From Sinonovacula constricta (Eukaryota > Mollusca > Bivalvia > Cardiida > Solecurtidae): DNA of 64,000 bases. The notes under the pieces were generated by a model that saw nothing but the letters and a program-made list of their open reading frames with translations, did no database searches and was not told the DNA's origin. The stretch spans positions 3,995,771 through 4,059,770 of the forward strand of contig CM017571.1 in the NCBI GenBank assembly GCA_007844125.1. The letters are read 5' to 3'. Positions within the stretch are counted from its first letter, which is position 1; the number at the start of each line of letters is the position of its first letter. Positions 1 to 11,200 of the stretch are shown piece by piece. The position numbers and the translations under genes were made by a program.

Positions 1-2015
1 ATTAAAAACTAACAATTCAAAATGGTCCAGAGAAAAAAAGTTGATCATTATAATCAAGGGCTTAGGCCTTAAAAAAGAGGCTTGTTTCCAGATACTTGAC
101 GACCCATATATTTTATCTGCCGAGTCAAAACGACAAAAGATTTTATGTAAAAAAAAAAAAATCGGCATTCAATTTTTTCCTCCAAATTTAGCGTGTTCCG
201 TTGTAATTTTACGATGCGATAGTTCTTACACACTGTGGCGGGAAATTTTCTGCATCAACTGGATGATTGGATCAATGTCATATTGATCGGATGTATACGA
301 TAGCGATCATCCGCGGGTGTGGAGTTGAATTGTAGTGGTCTTTGTTTCGATTTGCTCGCGTAACCTATTAATCGCAGCCTTTGTTTATACTTGAATAATG
401 CACCGATTATTCTTTTATATTTCGACATTGTCATAGATTATACACTTTCTGTAAACAATTAAATCTTTGAGACGCTTTGGAGGTTTTGATTATGCCGTGA
501 ATGATGCACACACAATTCCCCACCCACTTTTGAAACTGTTTTCTACGACGAATCTGCACGGTATAGGATTCTCCTTTGGTGTATTTTCCCTCTAGAAAAT
601 GCTCTGAACAAAGTCAATCATTCTTTAGATTGCAAGTGGAAATTTGGCTCATTGTTTTAAGTCAACTTATCTACAGTTTTCTCAGTTTATCGTCAGTTGG
701 AAATCTGTGAAGGGTGGCGTCCTTCTGTCAACTCTCCCCTGTAATTGCTACGCACACAACAATATCTCTTTTTTTCAGTCGAGTTTAACACCCTTCTGCC
801 ATCGTTGACATTTTTAATTTGCTCTTCACCGGAAATAAAATGCGAACCTCCACGCTAAAGAGCGTTTAAGGGAGGCAATTATTCAGGGGAGATAACAGGG
901 GTTATTCAACAGGACTATAAACAATGCTGTTGTAGCAAAATGACAAGCTGGCTGCCAATCGAACTCCTCGGGTAATTCCGTCCTCGGGACAATCATCCCT
1001 CGGATGTATCTGGTGCAATGATACTTACTGAAATCACGATCATTTTGTTCGCCAGAAGTCTGAAGAAGTTTATTTCTGAAGAAGTATATGCCTAAAATGT
1101 AGTTTGCACAAAACATAAACAATGCCATTATTTGACAGCTACGTGACTGCTGCGCTGGGTAAATTAAAACTGGATGATTTAAATTTGAAGCCGCCACAAA
1201 TTGAAGTTTTACAGGCATCGTACTGTAGTGAAATGTCATCCGAGCTGTCATCTTTGTTTAGACCTCTGTCACAAAAGTAGTCCCATTAAGGAAATGGCCG
1301 AGGTGATCTGACTACAATGTATCTACATACATCTGAGAGATGAATCGTGAATTATCTGAGGTGTTCCGATTGGCTCGCTGCTCGTTTGGAAAAGTGTGCT
1401 GGTATTAGTGTTTTTTTTTTTCAAAAACAAAAATGTAAAAACCCTTACTGACCGACCCATATTTTTCTGGGCATGTAACCAGAAGCAAACCTCTTTTTTG
1501 TTATTGGACCGTGCACTTTTATTGTCATGATCTTTAAAATAAACAATATTTGTTCCTGATAATTAATCACTGCCTGCACCGAAACCTGTCTCAGTTGTTG
1601 GCGAAGACAGCAAGCTTTGTTGGTTTTGTCAGTAGAACTTTGAGTAAAAGGGGCTGAAATAATATAGGATTTTTTTTGCATTTGGATGCGATTTGTCTTC
1701 GAATTAAATATCCAATAATTACAGGCCATTCGGATGTGATATATTTGGAGACTGCTGTCCCGGAACATATTTTAAATGCCCATAGTTTGGTTTTAGAAAC
1801 AACAATATTCTGCTTGTGATTGTACTGTAATTAAAAGCACCATCTGCGCAAAATCCAACCAATATCTTTCTAAGCATATTTTCAATAATGCACACTACAG
1901 GATTCATGGCATTTCTGTGAGCAGCCACAGCCATATAATAAAGTTGACTGCAAGAAATCTTGAATGAGTTCATAACTGGGTCGAGAAGCATAAAACAAGT
2001 CTTTAGGCCAAGTTT
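1..2015. other. Downstream flank or intron with no recognised gene
   Basis: No exon, RNA gene or repeat was recognised. Short open frames (for example 883-1251 minus) have no recognisable motif. Whether this is intron, 3' UTR or intergenic DNA depends on where THOC5 ends. Confidence 0.5.
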
Positions 2016-3118
2016 AAACAAGAGGGCCATGATGGCCCTTAATCGCTCACCTGATGACACAGGCTTTACGTAGGCTCAAATCTGGCATCAAGTAATTAAG
2101 AGTTATTTACTTTAGAAATCTTTGGTGAAGATTGGACCATTAGTGTGGCCATGGGTTGATAACATTTTCTAGAATTTTACCAAGTAACCTACTGAATCCA
2201 CATGACTCACTTCAAAACATATGTAAGATTTCATACTGTCAAACATGATGGTCAAGTTTGGTGAAGACTGGGCCATCAACGTAGCCTCTTAAGTGTTTTT
2301 CACAAGCTTTTTCTAAATTTAACCTGGTGACCTACTTTATGACCCCACGAGACCCAATAACGAACTTATCCAAGATTTCATGTTGACAAACATTCTGACA
2401 AAGTTTGATGAAGATTGGCCTATAAATAGGGCCTCTAGTGTGTTTACAAGCTTTTTCTAAGAATTGACATGTGACCTACTTTTTGACCCCACGTGACCCA
2501 GTTACGAACTCATTCGAGATTTCATGCAGACAAACATTCTGACCAAGTTTGGTGAAGATTGGGCTATAAATGTGGCCTCTAGTGTGTTCACAAGCTTTTT
2601 CTAAGATTTGACCTAGTGACCTACTTTTTGACCCCACGTGACCCAGTTACGAACTCATCCTAGATTTTATGCAGACAAACATTCTGACCAAGTTTGGTGA
2701 AGATTGGGCTATAAATGTGGCCTCTAGTGTGTTCACAAGCTTTTTCTAAGATTTGACCTAATGACCTACTTTTGACCCCACGTGACCCAGTTACGAACTC
2801 ATCCAAGATTTCATGCAGACAACATTCTGACCAAGTTTGGTGAAGATTGGGCTATAAATGTGGCCTCTAGTGTGTTCACAAGCTTTTTCTAAGATTTGAC
2901 CTAGTGACCTACTTTTTGACCCCAGGTGACCCAATAATGAACTCATCCAAGATTTCATGCAGACAAACATTCTGACCAAGTTTGATGAAGATTGGATAAA
3001 AATTGTGGCCTGTAGTGTGTTCACAAGGTAAATGTTGACGACGGACGACGAACGACGGACGAAGCGGTATCACAAAAGCTCCCCTTGAGCACGTTGTGTT
3101 CAGGTGAGCTAAAAAAAA
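2016..3118 (+). mobile_element. Bivalve non-autonomous element with 145-bp tandem core (complete copy)
   Basis: Begins acaagagggccatgatggcc with a hairpin-forming palindrome, followed by cgctcacctga. Ends ttcaggtgagctaaaaaaa, so subterminal gctcacctga and tcaggtgagc are inverted. The middle has about five units of a 145-bp core containing gaccaagtttggtgaagatt and gacctactttttgacccc; unit starts at about 2581, 2726 and 2871 show the period. A gacgacggacgaacgacgg stretch precedes the end. No coding capacity. Architecture recalls bivalve Pearl/Helitron-like repeats, but I cannot assign a class. Confidence 0.75.
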
Positions 3119-3600
3119 TTGTGCGAACGAGACCACATGTGTGGCTCAGTTTCAACAAATTTTAACAGAATGTTTGCCTGCATGAAACCTTGAATGAGTT
3201 TATAACTGGGTCAAGAAGCATCAAAAATTAGGTCAGTAGGACAATTTAAAAAAAAAAAAACTTGTCAGAATTTTAGAGACCACATTTGTGGCTCAATCTT
3301 CAACAAAATTTGACAAAATGTTGGACCGCAAGAAATCTTGAATGAGTTTGTAACTGGGTCACCTGGGGTGAAAAAGTAGGTCAGTATGTCAAATCCTAGA
3401 AAACATGAACACCCACATTAATGGCCCAGTCTTCAAAATAATTGGATGGTTTGCCTCGAACTCTTAAATAAGTATGTAACTGGGTCACATGTGGGGTCCA
3501 ATAGTATATCACTGTCACATTTTAGGAAAACCATGTGAACATGCCAGAAGCTACTTGCCAGATATGAGCAGAAAACCTGAGTTCTCAGGTGAGCGATAAT
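3119..3600 (-). mobile_element. Inverted partial copy of the 145-bp-core element
   Basis: The same core runs in reverse complement (ggctcagtttcaacaaattt; tgtttgcctgcatgaaacc), about three diverged units, closing with ctcaggtgagcgataatggg. It lies head-to-head with the copy at 2016-3118, so the pair could fold into a long hairpin. Confidence 0.6.
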
Positions 3601-4768
3601 GGGTCATCTGTAGCACCCCAGTGGCAATCACCATGGGACAGATGATGATGAGGATGTTTATTATTAGCAAGTTTATTTTGCAATATATAAATTGACAGGG
3701 GTAAAGTCTGACAAAGGTACATGTAAACACAATTTGTACAGCTGATCTTATTTATAAGTGCCTGTGTGTGTTTAAGTTAGACAAAATTTACCAAGATAAT
3801 CTAAACACTGAGTCATTTTAACATAATTTGATACATTAACTTATTCTTATACCCACAAAAAATGAGTTTAATTTCTAATTCTCTAAAATGATTATGGTCT
3901 CTGAAAGATTTAAGATGTTGTGGGTTTTTTTACCAAGCACAAACGGAACAAAGGAAATCAATATGAAGTTACACAATATTTCAAATCATTATTTTCAATG
4001 CATAATGTGAAATGACTCCCATCTTGACAAGACAAAAGTATATTGAGGAAAGTATTTAACACAATTTGTCTAATGAAAAAGTTCTTTAATCTCATAAACA
4101 ATATTTTCTTTGAAAAAATAAACCTTGTAAGGGTGGCATGAAAGTATGAAATCAGTAATAAGTTAACCTTTTCAAACGTTTGTCAGGTTAGATTTGACAG
4201 CCTTTTTATGCAGAACCTTGTGTAATATATTCAATTGATATAGTAAGATACAGGTAATCATAAATAAATGATATTTATAATAATTTCACAATAAGTAACA
4301 ATGTGTGAATAAATTAAGAATAAAAATTTAAAAATGTAGTTTCTCAGCTAAGTAGAATAACCGTGGTTTAAAGGTATCCAATAGGTTGCCAATAAAAAAT
4401 ACATGTAACACTATCTTACACAATATCATGTGTTTCACATGTAATTCAGGCATAACTTCTGGATAAACATGTACTTTATCAAAGTATGGACAATTTTAAG
4501 CACCATCTCAATTGAGATAAAAAATTGCTAGAGCAGATTACCCAGATGACCTTAAATATAACCATGTGATCTCAAAAGTTAATGGTCAAATGGTTTTCTG
4601 AGTTGAAAAATAGCTAACTGTACAGCTTAGCTTAGATCGGAAAAACAGGTTTGTAATGACAAGTGGGTTGTTAGGCTTCACTTTTCATATACCAGTAGAT
4701 GTAGGACATAAATTAACATTTTAACAGGGTCATCCCAGGTAACAATACATTTTTCGATTGTCTGAGAA
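3601..4768. other. AT-rich stretch with nothing recognised
   Basis: No exon-like sequence, repeat or RNA gene was seen. Confidence 0.5.
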
Positions 4769-6440
4769 AACAAGAGGGCCATGATGGCCCTATATATTAT
4801 TCACACGGGTGCCGTAGACATTTACAGTAAATAAAAATAAGCAAGGAATAGCATAAATGCAAAAACAGACCAAAATAATTATACTTCATGTACACAAGTA
4901 ACTTTTGGATACTCAGTTTAGTTTGTTTACCTTATGGCCATATATATCTGGCGGCCATGTTTTTATAACATCTTTGACCACACTTAATAGAGAGCCACCC
5001 AAGAAATGGGTATGTAATGATACACTACCCTCACGATAAGATATCGTAATATTTACAACACAAAACGATACACCGGACCTGGTAGCGCAATCGGCAGAGC
5101 GTTGGCTTCAGCGGGTTCGATCCCGGGCCGCGACATACCAAAGTCGTTAAAAGGGTAGTGGTATAGCTCCCTTGCTAACGCTCAAGCAAATATAAGGGTA
5201 GTTCCAAGACTGGTTGGCCCGGTGTCAGGACAATGTGACTGGGTGTGGTATCATGCCAGGTGTTCACGGCATGCTATACACAGTGAAGGCAGCACTATAT
5301 CTGCTTAAAGTGGACACCGTGGTACTAAGGATACTTTTTATGCTACACTATACACAATGATTATATATTAACTCAAACGAAGAGCTTAGAAGTCATTAAT
5401 CAGAATTTATGATTTAAAAGGTTATCAACACTAAATGATTTAACTAGTAGAATAACCTAAAACTTTTTAGGTCCTTAAAAAAAAATCTAACAATACTTTT
5501 GCAAATAGTTTTCTTTATTTATCTTTATTGTAAGTTCTGAAAATCTATCACAATACAACAGTTTGGTTCATTGTAAGAGAAAATAAGACAAATGTTTAAT
5601 AACAATATGAAGTGTCAACACAGTTTAGTTTGTAAGTGCTTTGTATGAAACAACCAAGAAACAATGGCGGCAAGTTGTTATGTCTGGAATGTTAAAATCC
5701 CGACCTTTTCTTTTGTTTGAAACCCAAAATGTGTCCAAACCCTTGGCATAAACTTCGGCGGAGATGATCTTTATTTGATATTGGATGCCAAATCATGTGT
5801 GGCGGTGCAGTAATGGATAATTATTTGTGCACACAGTGGATCAAAATTATACAAAACCATAAAGCTTACAGGAAAAGTAACACTGGAAGTTGTACACTTG
5901 CTGCTTGTAAATTATGAGCAATGTTACATTTTATTGTCACAAACATTGTTATAAATTCTAAATAATGCTAAATCTCTGTGTAAAATAATATTCCATTAAT
6001 GAATCAACACTGAATCAACGTGAACTTGAGAGCAAAATGTAGGATTTTTGCCTAGCTGTAACGCTGGTTCTTACCATAATTCTTGATAAGTGAACCAAAC
6101 AATGGTATGCTGTTGTATGGTATATCGTTACACCCCTAATACCAAATATCAAAGCTCTAGCTCTTGTGATTTATAAGGAAAATGGCAGCCATATTTTTCA
6201 CAAATGAAAATTCTTTGATCAATCTTGATATAGAACTACTCAAGAAACAAGTACACAAAATAGCAAGGCTCTAGCTCAAAATTCTTTGTAGAACTTTTCG
6301 ATCTCTGGAATCTTCTGAGCAATTCTGGATAAATTTAGCCCAGCGGTTTCAAAGGAGATATTGTTGTAAAAATGATGAGGACCTGTGGTGCAGGACAAGT
6401 GACATTGGACGACGGACGCTCCCAATAAGCTCATGTGATC
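4769..6440 (+). mobile_element. Second type of gagggccatgatggccct element, interrupted by a SINE
   Basis: Starts aaacaagagggccatgatgg, then ccctatat. Core motifs accaaatatcaaagctctag and tcaatcttgatatagaacta appear near 6140-6280. It ends with ggacgacggacgctcccaat followed by aagctcatgtgatc. A SINE sits inside it (5075-5322). The ends resemble the 2016-3118 element but the core differs and matches 9698-10525. Confidence 0.55.
5075..5322 (+). mobile_element. tRNA-derived SINE, family 1
   Basis: Pol III promoter visible: A box tggtagcgcaatcggcagag and B box gggttcgatccc, followed by a body containing ccggtgtcaggacaatgtga, ggtatcatgccaggtgttca and agtgaaggcagcactatatc. Other copies: 24187-24501, 33490-33706, 57572-57893, with remnants at 17745-17822 and 62105-62335. 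Confidence 0.8.
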
Positions 6441-6553
6441 TTACAATGTACAAACTGTTGTGAAACATCTTTGGACAGAGACAGAGAAATAATAACTTTT
6501 TTAAAAATGCATCTGATAAAAATGTGTAAATTTTGATCAAGATGACTGATAGT

Positions 6554-6665
6554 TTAGCTCATGTGCAACCATGAAGTTACAGTGCAGATGGACTGTAAGC
6601 TGGTCTGTAGGTACAGGTTCCTAGTGGAGAGCCTTGACGTGGTCCTTTACATAGATGGTGATCAT
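6554..6665 (-). CDS. Candidate terminal exon of THOC5, junction unresolved
   Basis: On the minus strand a good acceptor (tctttactcacag, exon start 6665) precedes a more GC-rich stretch. Joined to exon o (phase 2) the frame gives Arg and then TGA at 6664-6662, so the protein would end TRMAR. A second AG at 6645 (exon start 6644) instead gives R-TTSRLSTRNLYLQ and a stop at 6556-6554, 29 residues after the Arg; RTTSRL weakly recalls vertebrate RGPSRM, but its pyrimidine tract is poor. A third frame reads KGPRQGSPLG but cannot be reached from exon o. The true last exon may be elsewhere or below base 1. Confidence 0.3.
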
Positions 6666-7467
6666 CTGTGAGTAAAGATGCCAGTATCAGGACAATACTT
6701 GTAGGGCTTGGAACGTTGTGGGCCTCTGTAATATAAACATAATACCTATACATCAACACCTCATAATCATTCTTTGACAGTAATCTCAGCTTATTTTAAT
6801 AGTATTCCTCAAATGGTTTAAAGGTCATAAAATGCCAGTTTTGATAAAAAAACAACACTTTTTTCTTGTCATAAATGCAATAAAAATAACAGTATGCTAA
6901 CTTTTTCTTTTGTAACCCATTGTTTTGCAGTGCTGAGGTAAAAGGTCAGCAACTATACAGGTTCGCATAAATCTGTGAATGCTTTTCTCCCTTACAAAAA
7001 GTTTATCTTTTGGCAGTGACACATGCGAAAAGCCCGTCAGTCTGTCACACTAATTTGGCTGCTAAGATGTGTTGAACTGTTAATTATGCAGCATTCGGGT
7101 GTAACTCGCAATCCAGTTGCATATGATCTACCTATCAGTCCGATAGGTTGATAATGGGCAAAATTATTCCGTGTTTCATCATACATACAAAGAATTCAAA
7201 AGCATGCAAGTCTTCAGCTGCATAAAAAAGAACTCTTCTTAAAATATAGATTATATATTTGGATAAAAGTTAAACCACGTTCACTAACATCCAATACCAG
7301 AAACTATTTAATTAAATATACAATATTATTGATATGATAGCATAGTTGCTAAAATCAGGTCTTAAATAAATGCTCATAATTGCTACCAGACACGACCAAA
7401 ATACACTTTAAAAATTACACAAGATAACAAATGAATTATTACAAAGATAGGGAATAAATTTAACAAA
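6666..7467. other. Intron or flank with nothing recognised
   Basis: AT-rich, no repeat or exon recognised apart from the polypyrimidine stretch before 6665. Confidence 0.4.
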
Positions 7468-7572
7468 AGTATGCCGATAATGTGCAGCAACATTTCTATC
7501 ATTATAGCACAGGGGCACTTATGAGATACCCAGGGACTGAACCCGACCGGTCCATTATACTGACACTGACTA
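7468..7572 (-). mobile_element. Fragment of the family 2 SINE body
   Basis: The plus strand reads tttctatcattatagcacag and aaccc..ccggtccattatac, matching 11345-11435 inside the full minus-strand SINE at 11313-11587. The tRNA-like head is absent. Confidence 0.65.
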
Positions 7573-8063
7573 TCATGTATTGGGTCATTACTAAACATCA
7601 AAGGTATGTAGTCATTTCTTCTGTCTTGCTATAGTCATTTAAAGAAAAATAATGGTAGACAGAGATAAGCAGTAATTTAAACAATGTAAAATCGTTAAGT
7701 TGTTGTTTAATACATCTGACTTTGTGACAAGTATGCATAAGTTGCATACATCGAAGGTGGATCATGAGACACATCGAATGATGGACAGATAATCATGGTA
7801 AACTAAAGAATATGCCACAAATTTTCCTAACCATTTATGCACAGTTTTTGATGATAATATAAAATGGAGTTTGTCAAGGTATTTTTTAAACAATATGAGA
7901 ACAAAAAATACTAAAACTATAATCAATTTATATGACCTTTAAACAATGGCTGTAATTATTCTTTGTGATTCCAAAGTTACATGTAACAGAGTGTTGGGGG
8001 AAAAAAGCGTGTATATGTCTGCTGAATAGTTGAAGACAAGTGTAGCCAAAGTCAATAACCTAC

Positions 8064-8251
8064 CTTGCCATCCTGGTGAAGACCTTTTCCTTAGCTATTT
8101 CAGCAGGACCCTCATTAATCACATTCAAAGATTCTGTTTCAAGGTAGACATCGAAGCACATAATCAAACGCTGAAGCTGATTGGACAGCAGCATGTCTGG
8201 AGACCTTCCTACCAGCTCACCATAGTGAATGTTGACTTCTTCCTCCATTTC
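8064..8251 (-). CDS. THOC5: THOC5 exon o, 62 codons + 2 bases, last exon firmly placed
   Basis: Acceptor tataccaatcag|GAA and donor ATGGCAAG|gtaggt. Encodes [34 protein letters not shown] and [20 protein letters not shown], ending TRMA plus a split Arg. Matches vertebrate EGEVNVCYKELC and [21 protein letters not shown]. In vertebrates about 20 residues follow. Confidence 0.97.
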
Positions 8252-11200
8252 CTGATTGGTATAAAGTGAAAATGTTACAGGGACACTTTCAAGAAAATTC
8301 CAAACACTCATATCCATAAGTCAATCCTGACGGAAGTCATTTAAGAAATATAAAGATATAGATAGTATAACGTTAGCTGTATACTTAACAAAAACAACAG
8401 AAAATTCTAGTTCACAAATCAGGTAGTCTATTACCTTGTTTTCAACAGTTAATATTCGTAATTTTCAAGCACCCCATCCTTTTCTACAAACTTGAAAAAA
8501 GCAAAACAAGGGGGCCATAAAGGCCCCTAATTGCTCACCTGAGGACATAGGCTTTTAGTACTCATACCTGGCATCAAATAATTAAAGTGTATGTACTTTA
8601 GAAATCTTTGGTGAAGATTGGACCATTAGTGTGGCCACTGGGCTGGTTACATTTTCTAGAATTTTACCTAGTGATCTACTGGATCCACATGACCCACTTC
8701 AAAACATTTCTAAGATTTTATACTGGCAAACATTCTGTAAATGGTGAAGTATTGGGTCATCAATTTGTTAAGATTTGATCTAGTGACCTACTTTTTGAGC
8801 CCACATGAACCAATAATGAACTCACCTAAGATTTCATGCACTTTCCGCATCATAATCCAGTTATAAACTAATCCAAGATTTCACGTAGGCAAACATTCTG
8901 TTCAAGTTTGGTGAAGACTGGGTCATAAATGGGGCCTCTAGTCTGTTCACAAGCTTTCTACAATTTGAACAAGTGACCTACTTTTTGACCCAATAATGAA
9001 CTCATCCAAGATTTCATGCGGATAAACGGATAAACATTCTGACCAAGTTTGATAAAGATTGGATAGAATCAAGCCTCTAGCATGTTCACAAGCTAAACTG
9101 TTTACCCGCAAGACGGAAAACTGGGTATCATAAAAGCTCGCTTTAAGTACAATATGCCCAGGTGAGCTGAAAAGAGGTACAATGACAGCAAATCTATTTT
9201 TCAACAAAACTGCTGATGTCACCTGTATGTGGCTGTCATTCTTAGAGTTGCGTCTTGTCTTCCAGTCAATGTTGATACAGAACAGTGGTGCCACCACAGG
9301 ATAATCTGGTCCCACAATAATGTGTGCCGTTAGCTTGGCTGTTCAAGAAAAGAGCAATCGGAGACTGAGGTCATATAGTATCTGCTACTAGACTAGAGAA
9401 ATACATATTTAGTGAACTGTAAAAATGCAAACTTTTTGTATTAAGACTGTACAAATTGCAAAAAGAAGGGTCCTAATGGTAATTTTTTTCAAATCTTTAC
9501 ATAAACATGAATGGGATTTCAGCTAAAAACAGATACTTTCAGAGTGAACTACCTGAATGATATTATAAGTAGTCAATAGCTTTCTCAGCTAAATAACTGA
9601 CTGCAGCATGGATCAGACAGGAAATACCTGTTTGTAAAAATAATGAACAGCATTTCACGAAATCTTTTCAGGTTACATATGTTTATATGGTTGTTTAAAC
9701 AAGAGGGCCATGATGGCCCTATATCGCTCCCCTAAGCACTATAGACATTTAGCCCTAGTTGCTTTGCTATGTGACAGATCAGAATTATTTGCACAATCTT
9801 GATACAAGGCCACCAAAGAAATACATAAACCAAATATCAAAGCTCTAGCTCTTGTGGTTTTTGACAAAAAGATTTTCAAAATTTTCCTATATAGCCATAT
9901 AGTGTAAATGACGCACCCTTGGCAGCCATGTAATTTGACAGATCTAAATATTTTATCAATCTTGATTGGGACAACCCAAGGAACATGTATACCAAATATC
10001 AAGGCTCTAGTTCTTGCAGTTTTTTACATGAATATTTTCTAAGTTTTCCTTTATAGCTATATATGTGGTGCCTGTGGCATAGTGGTAGAGTCACCTATAT
10101 GTAACTCCTCTGACTGCTTTGCCTCTCACCCCGTGGGTTCGAGTCCCGTTCGGGGTGAAGGACTTCCAGCTGACATGCAGTGCGCCGGTGGTTCTACTTG
10201 GACATGCGTCTGGGGTCTTCCTCCACAAAAAAGCTGGATGTTGCTATAATGATCATAATGTGTCGCTGCAATGTATTTCAAAAAAACAAAACAACACATA
10301 TAGCTATATATGAAAAATGGTCAGACCCCTGACGGCCATGATTTTTGAGAAATAAGAATTTCTAGCTTACGAGTTTCTGACAAGAAGTAATTTCTAAGCT
10401 TTCCTATAAAACCATATATTGAAAATGGACATTCCACTTGGGGCCTTGTTTTTTGATGGATCAAAATTATTTGCTGCGATTACAATAACCCACTCTGAGT
10501 AAAAGCTCAAGTGAGCTAAAAACATCTGGTCCAAACTGTTTGATGCCACCTTTAAATAGTTAACAAATGGTAGGCCATCCTACCTGAAGCTCGTTCTATG
10601 ACTGCTACAAAGTAGAGATCCACTGTCTGGCAATCCACCAGATCAACAACAGACTGGGTGTATGGGCACTCAATAAACTCATCAAAGCTAGAACGCTGCC
10701 AGGTCTTAAGCTGGGCACACAACTTGGCAGGAAAAAACTGCTGAGAGTCATTGCTTATGTAGATTGTGTTGGATTCTGTAATATAAGAGAACATAATATG
10801 TATTTTATTCAACTTCTAAGTAAGGGCACATTGCTAAAAGACTTTTTACTTTCTAACTTGTCCAGGAGTTGCTACAAACCACGTCAATAATACTCACAAA
10901 ATTCAACTTAGAACTATCAACTTGAACTGTGACAAAAAAGTGTACAACTCTGATAAATTAAAAAAATATTATTTAAAACAAGTATTAAAAAACACACACA
11001 AAGTGTCAGTGAATCTAAAAAGTAAGTTACACGTGCTATCAGTTTGACCCAAATCATAAACAGTACTGATATGGCCTACAATATTGCAAATAAAATGTCA
11101 TCATTAGGTGCTGTTAAAAAATCAGAAAACAGTTTTCAATCAAACTAATGTTGTTGTTTTTGTCAAAGACCTAAATTTCTGGAACAAGTTTTTTTTTAAT

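Noticed and set aside
6781..6830. KPFEEY reading on the minus strand as a THOC5 C-terminal tail (cf. vertebrate KPFKY)
   Set aside because: No AG acceptor immediately upstream in a usable phase; match is too short.
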